Assembly (NCBI GenBank): GCA_027483895.1 | Contig: JAIXTP010000036.1 | Span: 1 to 64,000 of the forward strand | DNA from: Hyphomicrobiales bacterium | GTDB lineage: Bacteria > Pseudomonadota > Alphaproteobacteria > Rhizobiales > Beijerinckiaceae | Length of the DNA stretch: 64,000 nucleotides | Direction: 5' to 3' | Made by a program: the position numbers and the translations under genes | Shown here: one piece after another, positions 39,662 through 48,542 of the stretch | How positions within the stretch are numbered: the stretch's first letter is position 1 | How the letters are laid out: each line of letters begins with the position of its first letter | Notes under the pieces: model-generated | What the model saw: only the letters and a program-made list of their open reading frames with translations | Databases searched by the model: none | Told to the model about the DNA's origin: nothing

Positions 39662-41982
39662 GCTCGAGCCCCGCTTCCGGCGGTTCGCTGCACGCGCGCT
39701 TCGCGCGGGCCGCTGCCGCGCTCGCCACCGGCTCCGCGATGATCGTCACGCTCGCGGCGATGGGCGTGCTTCTGAGCGAAGCGAAGGTCGCCCTCGACCG
39801 GAACATGGAGTCGAAGGCGCTCATCGTGAAGGAGCGCGTATCGCGCCTCGGCGAAGAGGTTCAGGAAACGGCCGACCTCTCCCGCAGCTCGCTCGTCGGC
39901 ACGGCCCTCACCGACTCGACCGGCCGCGAAGCCTATCTGCGTCCGTTCCTCGAAGAGCGGACCAAGGGCGAGAGGGGCGTCTACGCGCTGTTCGACTATC
40001 GCGGGCGGGCGATCTTCTCGACGGCGCCCGAAGGTACCGCGGAGCGCCTGGCGAAGGAGGCCGCCCAGAATCTGGCCGATCCGTCCCGGAAGCTGCCGGT
40101 GCTCACGGTCGTCCGGGCGGACGAGCGCGCCGTTCTCGTGACCGGCTTTCCGGTCCGCTTCTCCTATTCGCAGGACATCGTGGGCATGCTCGTCCACGTG
40201 CTGCCGATCGACGACCTGCTCTCGGCCGTCTCGGACCAGATCGGCGACGACATCGCTCTCGAAGTATCGTCCGCCGGTCGTGCCATCTTCAACGACGGCA
40301 AGCCGAACGTGAGCGGCGCGCGGGCCTTTTCGACGTCGATTTCGGGGGGCGGCACGTCGGCGCCGCTCGAATTCCTGATCGGATACAAGGAAAACCCCTT
40401 CCTCAGACAGGCGATCAGCCTCGCGATCGTGGCGCTCGTGGCGGGAGCCGCGATCATGATCCTCGCGCTCATGGCCGCGCGCCGTCTGGCGGAGCGTCTG
40501 ACCTACCGGCTCGACCGCCTCGTCGCCGCCTGCACGGATTTCGCGGAAGGGCGGAAGGTCGTCTTCGAGCACGACGGCCTGCGCGACGAGATCGGCCTTC
40601 TGTCGTCGTCGCTCGAACGGGCTTTCGAAGACCGCAGGGCGGCGGAAAACCAGTTGCTGTTCATCGCCCGGCACGACGTGCTGACGGGCCTGCCCAACAG
40701 GGCATGGTTCGAGGAGCAGGTGCGCAACGCGGTGGATCGGGCCGAGCGTACCGGCGGCCGGCTGGCGGTGCTGTTCATCGACCTCGACCGGTTCAAGCCC
40801 ATCAACGACAATTTCGGGCATACCGCCGGCGACGAGATCCTGCAGCATGTCGCGAACCGGCTCGGCGAGAGGCTTCGCCGAACCGACGTGGTCTCGCGGC
40901 GCGGCGGCGACGAATTCATGGTCCTGCTCGATCCGATCCGGAACGCGCATGACGCACTGGCCGTCGCGGAGGATTTCGCGCGGCGGCTGCGCGAGCCCTT
41001 CATGCTCTCGACCGGCGAGACGGTGCATACGGGGGCGACGATCGGGGTCAGCGTTCTGCCGGACGACGCGCGGACGCTCGACGAACTCTCGCGCCATGCC
41101 GATGCGGCGCTCTATATGGCCAAGGCGAACGGCCCCGGGCGCGCGCTGCTCTATTCGTCATCGGCCGCCGGCGCCGCGACCGAGCGTTACCGCGTGGAAC
41201 GGCGGCTGCGCGAGGCGTTGGAATCGGGCGGTCTCGCACTCAAATACCAGCCGCAGATCCGCCTGTCGGACGGCAAGGTGCTCGGCTGGGAAGCGCTTCT
41301 GCGCTGGAACGATGCCGAACTCGGCGAAGTACCGGCCGGAACCGTGGTGTCGGTGGCGGAAGAAGCGGGGCTGATCCACCAGCTCGGCGATTGGGTGATC
41401 CGGCGCGCCTTCATCCAGAACCGCGAGCTGATGGCCCTGACGGCGGAGGATGCGCCGCGTCTGGCGATCAACATGTCGCCGCGTCAGTTCCAGAATGCGG
41501 ATCTCGTCGAGCGCCTGATCGGAATCGCGGCGGAGACCGCCTTTCCGCTCGACCGGCTGGAGATCGAGGTGACGGAGACGGCGCTTTTCCAAGGCTCGGA
41601 TGCGGAACTCCGCCTTCTCGAAGCCCTCGAAGCGCAAGGCGCGAGCGTCGCGATCGACGATTTCGGCGTGGGCTATTCGTCCCTGGGCCGGCTGAGGCGG
41701 CTTCCGCTCGACCGCCTCAAGATCGATTCCGGCTTCGTGCGACCGATGACGGAGGATCCGGAGAGCCGCGAAATCGTGCGGGCCATCATCAGCATGGGGC
41801 ACGCGCTCGGGCTCGAAGTGCTCGCCGAAGGCGTCGAGACCGACGAGCAGCGGCTGCTGCTGCGCGAACTCGGCTGCGATGCCGCCCAAGGCTTCCTTTA
41901 CAGTCGGGCGATCGCGATCGGCGAGCTTCGCACCTTCGTGCTGACGCCGCCCGAGGCGAGGGTGCAAGCCCTTTCCGCCTGA
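39658..41982 (+). CDS. Membrane GGDEF-EAL c-di-GMP cyclase/phosphodiesterase
   Basis: A 774-residue protein started at GTG 39658. TM1 is about residues 21-40, a periplasmic sensor domain about 41-248, TM2 about 252-274, and a HAMP-like linker 275-330 follows. The cyclase domain has intact GGDEF (416-420) and the inhibitory I-site RRTD (407-410) five residues before it. The phosphodiesterase domain has intact EAL (545-547), NMSPRQF, DDFGVGYSSL and AEGVET. Both activities look possible. Coupling to a periplasmic binding protein recalls the NspS-MbaA pair of Vibrio cholerae, although that partner is of a different binding-protein class. Confidence 0.95.
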   Translation: MSSSPASGGSLHARFARAAAALATGSAMIVTLAAMGVLLSEAKVALDRNMESKALIVKERVSRLGEEVQETADLSRSSLVGTALTDSTGREAYLRPFLEERTKGERGVYALFDYRGRAIFSTAPEGTAERLAKEAAQNLADPSRKLPVLTVVRADERAVLVTGFPVRFSYSQDIVGMLVHVLPIDDLLSAVSDQIGDDIALEVSSAGRAIFNDGKPNVSGARAFSTSISGGGTSAPLEFLIGYKENPFLRQAISLAIVALVAGAAIMILALMAARRLAERLTYRLDRLVAACTDFAEGRKVVFEHDGLRDEIGLLSSSLERAFEDRRAAENQLLFIARHDVLTGLPNRAWFEEQVRNAVDRAERTGGRLAVLFIDLDRFKPINDNFGHTAGDEILQHVANRLGERLRRTDVVSRRGGDEFMVLLDPIRNAHDALAVAEDFARRLREPFMLSTGETVHTGATIGVSVLPDDARTLDELSRHADAALYMAKANGPGRALLYSSSAAGAATERYRVERRLREALESGGLALKYQPQIRLSDGKVLGWEALLRWNDAELGEVPAGTVVSVAEEAGLIHQLGDWVIRRAFIQNRELMALTAEDAPRLAINMSPRQFQNADLVERLIGIAAETAFPLDRLEIEVTETALFQGSDAELRLLEALEAQGASVAIDDFGVGYSSLGRLRRLPLDRLKIDSGFVRPMTEDPESREIVRAIISMGHALGLEVLAEGVETDEQRLLLRELGCDAAQGFLYSRAIAIGELRTFVLTPPEARVQALSA

Positions 41983-42066
41983 CCGGGCTGGCGCGACGCT
42001 CGCCGACGCGCTATGCGCGAAACCGCATGCGCCCGCCCCCGAGGCGCCGTGGAACGAGGCCGCGCG

Positions 42067-42990
42067 ATGGAGTTCTATCTCCCGATCGCCGAACTGCCGG
42101 TGAATGTCGGCCTCATCCTCGCGATGAGCGCCGCCGTCGGCTTCATCTCCGGCATGTTCGGGGTCGGCGGCGGCTTCCTGATGACGCCGCTTCTGATCTT
42201 TCTCGGCATTCCTCCCGCCGTGGCGGTGGCGACGGTCGCGCCGCAGATCTCCGCCGCGTCGACCACCGGCGCTCTGGCCTATTGGCGGCGGCGCGCGCTC
42301 GATCTCCGATTGGGAACGGTCCTCCTGTTCGGCGGCGTCGTCGGCACGCTGCTCGGCGTGCTGTTCTTCAACGCCATGCGCCGCGTGGGGCAGCTGGAGC
42401 TGGTGATCACCCTCTCCTATGTCGTGCTGTTGACGACGATCGGCTCGCTGATGCTGATCGAGAGCCTGCGCAGCCTCCTGCGCAAGCGCCGCGAAGCGAC
42501 GCCGCGCATGCGACGACGGCCGCGGCCCGCATGGTTCGGCCTGCCCTTCAGAATGCGGTTTCCGCGCTCGGGTCTTTATATGAGCGCCATCCCGCCGGTT
42601 CTGGTCGCCGCGGCGATCGGCTTCGTGGGGGCGGTGCTCGGCATCGGCGGCGGCTTCATGGTGGTGCCGGCGCTCATCTATCTGTTCCGGATCCCGACGG
42701 CCGTGGTCGTCGGCACGTCGCTCTTCCAGATCCTGTTCACCGCGGTGGCGGCCACGCTGTTCCATGCGGTGACGAACCACTCCGTCGACATGATCCTAGC
42801 GCTGCTGCTGATCCTCGGCGGCGTGTTCGGGGCGCAGTTCGGGGCGCGCGCGGCGCGAAACGTGAAAGGCGAGCAGTTCCGTCTCCTCCTCGCCCTGATC
42901 GTGCTCGCGGTCGCGGCCCGCTTCGTCACCGAGATCGGCGTGCGGCCCGCCGATCCCTTCTCGCTGGGACTGACGGAGTTCCGGTCATGA
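42067..42990 (+). CDS. TSUP-family membrane transporter (TauE/SafE)
   Basis: From ATG 42067 it is 307 residues with about eight hydrophobic helices. The duplicated TSUP motifs are GFISGMFGVGGGFLMTPLL and VGAVLGIGGGFMVVPALI. The family exports or exchanges sulfite, sulfonates and other organic anions. The substrate is unknown here. It is coupled by ATGA overlap to the TIGR02186 gene, a partner often found with it. Confidence 0.92.
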   Translation: MEFYLPIAELPVNVGLILAMSAAVGFISGMFGVGGGFLMTPLLIFLGIPPAVAVATVAPQISAASTTGALAYWRRRALDLRLGTVLLFGGVVGTLLGVLFFNAMRRVGQLELVITLSYVVLLTTIGSLMLIESLRSLLRKRREATPRMRRRPRPAWFGLPFRMRFPRSGLYMSAIPPVLVAAAIGFVGAVLGIGGGFMVVPALIYLFRIPTAVVVGTSLFQILFTAVAATLFHAVTNHSVDMILALLLILGGVFGAQFGARAARNVKGEQFRLLLALIVLAVAARFVTEIGVRPADPFSLGLTEFRS

Positions 42991-43748
42991 GGACGTGGCT
43001 GGTTCCGGCGATTCTCTGGGCCATGACGACGGCGGCGGCCGCCGAGACGTTGACGATCTCGCTTTCGCATCACCGCGTCCGCATCACCTCGACCTATACG
43101 GGTGCGGAACTGGTCGTGTTCGGAGTGATCGAGCGCGATGCTTCGAGCGCGGCGCGCGCGGGCGATTACGACATCGTCGTCACGGCGCGCGGGCCGCGCG
43201 GCAATACCGTCGTGCGCGAGAAGCAGCGGCTCGGGCCGATCTGGATCAACCGCGAGCAGGTCAAATTCTTCGATCTGCCCTCGACCATGGCCGTGCTGTC
43301 GACGGCTCCTTTGACGAACATCGCGGATCCCGACGTGCTGCGCCGCTTCCGCATCGGCCTGCTTCCCGCAGGCGGCGACAAGCTCGACGGGACGTCCGCA
43401 CCCGGCCGGGCCGAGGAGTTCGCAGCATCGCTGGTGCGTCTGAAGACGCAATCGGGGCTCTATGCCGAGAACGAGCGCGGCGTCGCCTTCCTCACCGAAA
43501 ACGTGTTCCGCGCGACGGTTCCCGTGCCCGCCGCCGCTCCGATCGGCATCTATGACGTGCAGGTCTCGCTCTTTCACGGCGGGGTGCGTCTCACCGAGAC
43601 CTCGACCAATTTCGAGGTGACCAAAGCGGGGGTGGAGCAGCTGCTCGCGCTCGAGGCCCGGGAAAACGGTTTCCTGTACGGACTTGCGGCCGCCGCCATG
43701 GCCTTGGCCTTCGGATGGCTCGCGACCGTCGTCTTCCGCCGGGATTGA
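42987..43748 (+). CDS. TIGR02186-type membrane-anchored periplasmic protein
   Basis: A 253-residue protein from ATG 42987. An N-terminal signal-like helix ends in TAAAAETLTISLSHHRV. A beta-rich periplasmic domain follows (VFGVIERDA, DIVVTARGPRGNTVVREK, INREQVKFFDLPS). A C-terminal membrane helix FLYGLAAAAMALAFGWLATVVF ends it. The family is uncharacterised and strongly associated with TSUP transporters, so a role as accessory subunit is inferred. Confidence 0.85.
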   Translation: MRTWLVPAILWAMTTAAAAETLTISLSHHRVRITSTYTGAELVVFGVIERDASSAARAGDYDIVVTARGPRGNTVVREKQRLGPIWINREQVKFFDLPSTMAVLSTAPLTNIADPDVLRRFRIGLLPAGGDKLDGTSAPGRAEEFAASLVRLKTQSGLYAENERGVAFLTENVFRATVPVPAAAPIGIYDVQVSLFHGGVRLTETSTNFEVTKAGVEQLLALEARENGFLYGLAAAAMALAFGWLATVVFRRD

Positions 43749-43779
43749 CCTCGGCGGCGCGCGGGCGACTTATGCGGCC

Positions 43780-44259
43780 ATGACCGACACCATCGAAAAC
43801 GCCTCCGACGACCGCGCGATCCCGACGCCCGCCCTCCTGCTCGGCGCCGCGGGCCTGATCCCGTTCCTGCTGCCCGCTCTGGCCCTCCATTTCGACCTTT
43901 CGGCGATCTCGCCCTGGGACCGGATGATCCGCGGGGGCCTTGCGGCCTATGCCGCGCTGATCGCGTCCTTTCTGGGGGGCGTACGCTGGGGCGTCGCGTT
44001 GCGGGCAGGCCCGGAGGCGGGGCGGACCGCGCTCTTCGTCGTCTCGGTTCTGCCGTCGCTCGTCGCCTGGATCGCGCTGGCGCTGCCGCGGCCGCACGAT
44101 CTCTCGTTGCTGATCGCGCTTTTTCTCGGCCTCGCGGTGATGGACGTCCGCCTGGCGGCGCGCGGGGACGTGCCCCGCTGGTTCGGCACGCTGCGTCTTG
44201 CGCTGAGCACCGGGGCCGTCGGGGCCCTCATCCTCGCCTTCGCCGCGCCGGGGGCCTGA
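43780..44259 (+). CDS. DUF3429 membrane protein
   Basis: A 159-residue protein from ATG 43780 with four or five hydrophobic helices. The DUF3429 motif AAYAALIASFLGGVRWGVAL is clear. The function is unknown. It ends 4 bases from the convergent pdeM gene. Confidence 0.85.
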   Translation: MTDTIENASDDRAIPTPALLLGAAGLIPFLLPALALHFDLSAISPWDRMIRGGLAAYAALIASFLGGVRWGVALRAGPEAGRTALFVVSVLPSLVAWIALALPRPHDLSLLIALFLGLAVMDVRLAARGDVPRWFGTLRLALSTGAVGALILAFAAPGA

Positions 44260-44263
44260 CGGT

Positions 44264-44971
44264 TCAGTCGGGCACCAGCATCGACGAGGCGACGCGGTAG
44301 ACGCGGTCCTCGCCCAGCATGCGCGCTTCGAAGGAGCGGCCGAAGAGCGGCGCGAAGGCCGGGTCGAGCACGTTGAGACCGCCTGCAAAGGCACCGAAGG
44401 CCGGCATCACGCAACGCGTGCCGTTCGAAACGAAGCAGCGACGGCGCACCGCGCGCCCGTGGCGCCGCAGCTTGGCCGCAGGGTGGATATGGCCGGCGAT
44501 CTCCCATGCGGCGGGATCCGTCGAGGGCTCGTGCCGGAGCGTGACGCCCGCAATGACGATCTCCGGGACGCTCGTGCCGCCGAGGCCGCCCGGGGTCACG
44601 GGGTCATGATTGCCGGTGACCCAGATCCTCTCGGCGCCCGCGAGGCAGTCTTCCAGCGCGTCCTTCTCGGCCGCGCCGATGCGCGCCATCGCCTCGCCGT
44701 CATGCAGCGCGTCGCCCAGCGAGACGAAGACCCGCGGCTTGAACCGGCAGAGGACCGCGGAAAGCCGCGCCAGCGTTTCACGTGAATCGTAAGGCGGCAG
44801 CAGGCGGCCGCGGCGCGCGAAGGAGGATCCCTTTTCGAGATGCAGGTCCGCGACGACGAGGATCCGCTCCGCCTCCTCGAAAAGCACGCCCGCCGCGTCC
44901 GCCATGAAGACCAGCGGCCCGACGCTCAGCTCGGCGGCGGATGCGGACGGCATGGGGAAGGGTGCGGTCAT
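44264..44971 (-). CDS. pdeM: Ligase-associated DNA-damage-response endonuclease PdeM
   Basis: A calcineurin-like metallophosphoesterase of 235 residues. Metal-binding motifs are VVADLHLEKGSSFARRG, SLGDALHDGE, VTGNHDPVTP and IAGHIHPAAKLRRHGR. Family members accompany an Lhr-type helicase and an ATP-dependent ligase in a predicted repair system. Its start overlaps the helicase stop by 4 bases. Confidence 0.92.
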   Translation of the reverse strand: MTAPFPMPSASAAELSVGPLVFMADAAGVLFEEAERILVVADLHLEKGSSFARRGRLLPPYDSRETLARLSAVLCRFKPRVFVSLGDALHDGEAMARIGAAEKDALEDCLAGAERIWVTGNHDPVTPGGLGGTSVPEIVIAGVTLRHEPSTDPAAWEIAGHIHPAAKLRRHGRAVRRRCFVSNGTRCVMPAFGAFAGGLNVLDPAFAPLFGRSFEARMLGEDRVYRVASSMLVPD

Positions 44972-47463
44972 GCGGCGGCCTCGTCGAGGAGCTCGGCTTC
45001 CGCCTCCTCCAGAATGCGTTCTGCGGCTTCGCCATAGACCGACTCGCGGCCGATTTCGAGCATGACCGAGACCGAGAGCGGGGAGACCCGGTCGAGCGGC
45101 TTGTGGACGATCCGACCGCGGATGCGGGCGAGCATCGCGGCGAGGCGCCCGAGATCGAGAAGCCCGGTCGCCGCGTCCTGCCGCGCCGCTTCGAGCAGGA
45201 TGTGGTCGGGCTGGTGCCGCCGCAGCACGTCATAGACGAGGTCCGTCGAGATCGTGACCTGCTTGCCGGTCTTCTCCTTGCCCGGGAAGCGGCGCTCGAT
45301 GAGGCCCGCAATGACCGCGCAATAGCGGAAGGTCCGCTTCATCAGGGCGGACTCGGCGAGCCATTCCTCCAGATCGTCGCCGAGCATGTCCTCGGAAAAG
45401 AGGTCCGAAAGCGACAGCCTGCCCGACGCGGCGGCGGCCGTGAGATCGGCGAGACCCCAGATGGCGAGACCGTAATCGTTGCAGACGAAGCCGAGCGGCC
45501 GCAGCCGCATCCGTTCGAGGCGCCGGGTGAGCAGCATGCCGAGCGTCTGATGCGCGAGCCGCCCCTCGAACGGATAGGCGACGAGATAATGCCGGCCGGC
45601 GCGCGGAAAGGTCTCGACGAGGAGATCGGAGGGCCCGGGCAGGACCGAACGATGCTGCTGGGCGGCGAGCCACTCCGAGACTTCCGCCGGCAGACGCTTC
45701 CACGCGGCCGGATCCGCCAGCATCGCCCGCACCCGGGCGGCCAGAAAGGTCGAGAGCGGAAACTTGCCGCCGGCATAGGAGGGGATCTTCGGATCCGTGC
45801 CCGGCGCGGCGCGGGTGACGACGACCTCGTTCTCGATCAGGGCCTCGAAGCGGAGCACCTCGCCCGCGAAGACGAAGGTGTCGCCGGGCGTCATGGTCTC
45901 GGCGAAATATTCCTCGACCTCGCCCAGCACGCGGCCGCCGCGAGCGGCCGGGCGACCCGGGCGCGGCGGGCGTCCCAGCCGCACCTTCAGCATCGTCGCT
46001 TCGACGATCGTCCCGACATTCATCCGATAACGCTGCACGACGGCCGGATTCACCGGGCGGAGGAGCCCGTCGCGCCCGGCCTTCAGGCGCGCATAGCGCT
46101 CGTAGCTCCGCAGCGCGTAGCCCCCGGTCGCGACGTAATCGACCACGGCATCGAAATGCGGGCGGGACAGATCGGCATAGGGCGAGGCGGAGGTGACCTC
46201 GGCATAGAGATCGTCCGGCCGGAAACCGCCCGCACACGCCATGCCGAGCACGTGCTGGGAGAGCACGTCGAGCGCGCCCTTGCGCGCCTCGGGCGTATCC
46301 TGCGCCGCCTCTTCCACCGCTTCGAGCGCGGCGCGGCACTCCATGACCTCGAAACGGTTGGCGGGGACGAGGAGGGCCTGCGAAGGCTCGTCGAGCCTGT
46401 GATTGGACCGGCCGATCCGCTGCATCAACCGGCTCGCGCCTTTCGGTGCACCGACATTGACGACGAGATCGACGTCCCCCCAGTCGATCCCGAGGTCGAG
46501 GGTGGCGGTGCAGACGACGGCCCGCAGCCTTCCGGCGACCATCGCGGCCTCGACCTTGCGGCGCTGCCCGGCATCGAGCGAGCCGTGATGCAGGGCGATC
46601 GCCAATCCGTCCTCGTTGATGCGCCAGAGTTCCTGGAACACGAACTCCGCCTGCATCCGCGTGTTCACGAAGACGAGCGTCAGGCGATGGCCGCCGATCG
46701 CTGCATAGATCTCCGGGATCGTCGCCATCGCCGTATGGCCCGCGAGCGGCAGACGGCGGGCGGGCTCCAGAATGCCGATCCGCGGACGCGCGCCGCCCGT
46801 CACCGTCACGAGATCGGCCATGGCGCCGGTCGCCTCGCCGTCGGGGGTCGTCTGCGGCACGAGATAGCGCCTCAGATCGTCCGGCTCGCGCACGGTGGCC
46901 GAGAGACCGACGGCGGAAAGGCCGGGCGCGAGCCGGTGCAGGCGCGCAAGGTCGAGCGCGAGAAGATCGCCTCGTTTCGACGTCACGAGCGCGTGGAGTT
47001 CGTCGAGCACGACCCGGCGGAGACCGGAAAACAGCGTCGTCGCGTCCTTGTGCGCGAGGAGCAGCGCCAGCTGTTCGGGCGTCGTCATCAGCACATGCGG
47101 CGGGCGGCCGACCTGACGGGCGCGCTTGTGGGCGGACGTGTCGCCCGTCCGCGTCTCGACGCGGATCGGCAGCGCCATGTCGCGGATCGGCGCTTCCAGA
47201 TTGCGGGCGACGTCGACGGCGAGCGCCTTCAGCGGCGAGATGTAGAGCGTGTGCAATCTCGCCGCGTCGCGCGCGGCCGGGGGACGGGTCGCGAGATCGA
47301 CGAGCGTCGGCAGAAAGCCCGCAAGCGTCTTTCCCGCGCCGGTCGGGGCGACGAGCAGAACGGAACGGCCCTCGCGCGCCTTGTCGATCAGGGCGAGCTG
47401 GTGCTGCCGCGGCGACCATCCCCGGGCGGCGAACCATCCGGCGAAGGGCTCGGGCAGGGTCAT
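44968..47463 (-). CDS. Ligase-associated DNA-damage-response DEXH helicase (Lhr-like)
   Basis: An 831-residue SF2 helicase with Walker A APTGAGKT (39-46) and the DEXH motif VVLDELHALVTSKRGDLLALD. Motif VI is QRIGRSNHRLDEPSQALLVPANRFEV, and the long C-terminal Lhr-specific region follows. It is the helicase of the Lhr-Lig-Pde-Exo (LPE) repair set. Only the helicase and PdeM are present here; the ligase and exonuclease are not in the window. ATGA overlaps couple it to the genes on both sides. Confidence 0.95.
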   Translation of the reverse strand: MTLPEPFAGWFAARGWSPRQHQLALIDKAREGRSVLLVAPTGAGKTLAGFLPTLVDLATRPPAARDAARLHTLYISPLKALAVDVARNLEAPIRDMALPIRVETRTGDTSAHKRARQVGRPPHVLMTTPEQLALLLAHKDATTLFSGLRRVVLDELHALVTSKRGDLLALDLARLHRLAPGLSAVGLSATVREPDDLRRYLVPQTTPDGEATGAMADLVTVTGGARPRIGILEPARRLPLAGHTAMATIPEIYAAIGGHRLTLVFVNTRMQAEFVFQELWRINEDGLAIALHHGSLDAGQRRKVEAAMVAGRLRAVVCTATLDLGIDWGDVDLVVNVGAPKGASRLMQRIGRSNHRLDEPSQALLVPANRFEVMECRAALEAVEEAAQDTPEARKGALDVLSQHVLGMACAGGFRPDDLYAEVTSASPYADLSRPHFDAVVDYVATGGYALRSYERYARLKAGRDGLLRPVNPAVVQRYRMNVGTIVEATMLKVRLGRPPRPGRPAARGGRVLGEVEEYFAETMTPGDTFVFAGEVLRFEALIENEVVVTRAAPGTDPKIPSYAGGKFPLSTFLAARVRAMLADPAAWKRLPAEVSEWLAAQQHRSVLPGPSDLLVETFPRAGRHYLVAYPFEGRLAHQTLGMLLTRRLERMRLRPLGFVCNDYGLAIWGLADLTAAAASGRLSLSDLFSEDMLGDDLEEWLAESALMKRTFRYCAVIAGLIERRFPGKEKTGKQVTISTDLVYDVLRRHQPDHILLEAARQDAATGLLDLGRLAAMLARIRGRIVHKPLDRVSPLSVSVMLEIGRESVYGEAAERILEEAEAELLDEAAA

Positions 47464-48362
47464 GCGGGGCGCAGCACGAGAAGGAAGCCGGGGACCGGAC
47501 GGCCGGCGTCATGGCGGGCGGACACGGCTTCCAGACGCTCGACGGAGAAGCCGGTCCGGTCGGCGGCGCGTCTCAACCAAGGCTCGGAATGCGCCGTCCG
47601 CAGATCCTCGCCGACGACGAAATCCGTCCCGTCATGCGCTTGGACCGTGAAGACGAAACGACCCGTCGGCGCGATCGCACGCCTCGACGCCGCGAAGACA
47701 GGAACGAGATCGCCGACATAGACGAAGACGTCTGCCGCGAGCACGAGATCGGCGGAGCCCGCGGCTTCCGCACCGAGAAAGGTCACGAGATCGGCGACCG
47801 CGAGACGGTCGTAGAAGCCCTTTTCGCGCGCCTTCTCGACCATGGCAGGCGAAAGGTCGCAGCCGGCGAGCGCATCGACGCGGTCGCGGACGGCCCGACC
47901 CATCAGCCCGGTACCGCAGCCGAGATCCAGCGCAAGGCCGAAGCGGCCGGGCGGAAGCACGGCGAGGATCAGATCGGGCGCGCGATAGCCCAGGGAGCCG
48001 ACGAGATGCGAGTCGAAGCGGTCGGCGTAGTCGTCGAACAGCCCGCGCACATAGCCGTCGCTCAGCGCCCGGTCGGGCGGGATCGCCCCGAGGCGGCCGA
48101 GACGGGCGCCGGAACCGAGCACGTCTTCCGGATCGAGGGCGATCGTGCGCTCGTAAAGCGCGCGGGCGGCCTCCGGCTCTCCGAGGGCGAGCCTGGCATC
48201 GCCGAGCGCCAGCACGGCGGGCGCCCAGTCCGGCACGATTTCGAGGGTCTGGGCGAAGAGATCGGCCGCCGCCTCATGGTCGCCGTCCTTTGCGGCCGCC
48301 GCGCCGTAGGCGTAGCGCCGGTCGGCCAGAAGATCGCCGGACGTGCGGAGGGACGCGCTCAT
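47460..48362 (-). CDS. TPR-containing SAM-dependent methyltransferase
   Basis: A 300-residue protein from ATG 48362 (MSASLRTSGDLLADRRYAYG), preceded by GGCGG; the frame is open to 48422. The N-terminal 100 residues are TPR-like (AADLFAQTLEIVPDWAPAVLALGDARLALGE). A class I methyltransferase domain follows with ALDLGCGTGLMGRAVRD. The substrate is unknown. It is the first gene of the three-gene operon with the Lhr-like helicase and pdeM, so a link to DNA repair or a shared promoter is possible. Confidence 0.88.
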   Translation of the reverse strand: MSASLRTSGDLLADRRYAYGAAAAKDGDHEAAADLFAQTLEIVPDWAPAVLALGDARLALGEPEAARALYERTIALDPEDVLGSGARLGRLGAIPPDRALSDGYVRGLFDDYADRFDSHLVGSLGYRAPDLILAVLPPGRFGLALDLGCGTGLMGRAVRDRVDALAGCDLSPAMVEKAREKGFYDRLAVADLVTFLGAEAAGSADLVLAADVFVYVGDLVPVFAASRRAIAPTGRFVFTVQAHDGTDFVVGEDLRTAHSEPWLRRAADRTGFSVERLEAVSARHDAGRPVPGFLLVLRPA

Positions 48363-48427
48363 GATGCCGCCCATTATGGAGTAAAGGCGCGAAGGGGGAA
48401 CCCGCGTGCCCCTCTCCCGCATCTCAG

Positions 48428-48524
48428 TGTCATCCCGGCCGGAGCGAAGCGCAGAGCCGGGATCCGGAAAGCATCGGTCGACGTTCTTCTGGATCCCGGG
48501 TCGGCTACGCCGCCCGGGATGACA
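48428..48524. repeat. REP-like composite palindrome downstream of argG
   Basis: The outer ends TGTCATCCCGG and CCGGGATGACA are perfect inverted copies. Inside lie two hairpins: TCCCGGC/GCCGGGA (48433-48462) and ATCCCGGG/CCCGGGAT (48493-48520). Elements beginning TGTCATCCCGG are common dispersed intergenic repeats in Alphaproteobacteria. It may also act as a transcription or mRNA-stability boundary for argG. Only one copy is seen in this window. Confidence 0.8.
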
Positions 48525-48542
48525 CGGAACGCGAAAGAAACC

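Noticed and set aside
44941..47721. A 926-codon open frame on the + strand
   Set aside because: It is the antisense shadow of the Lhr-like helicase, which has all its helicase motifs on the minus strand.
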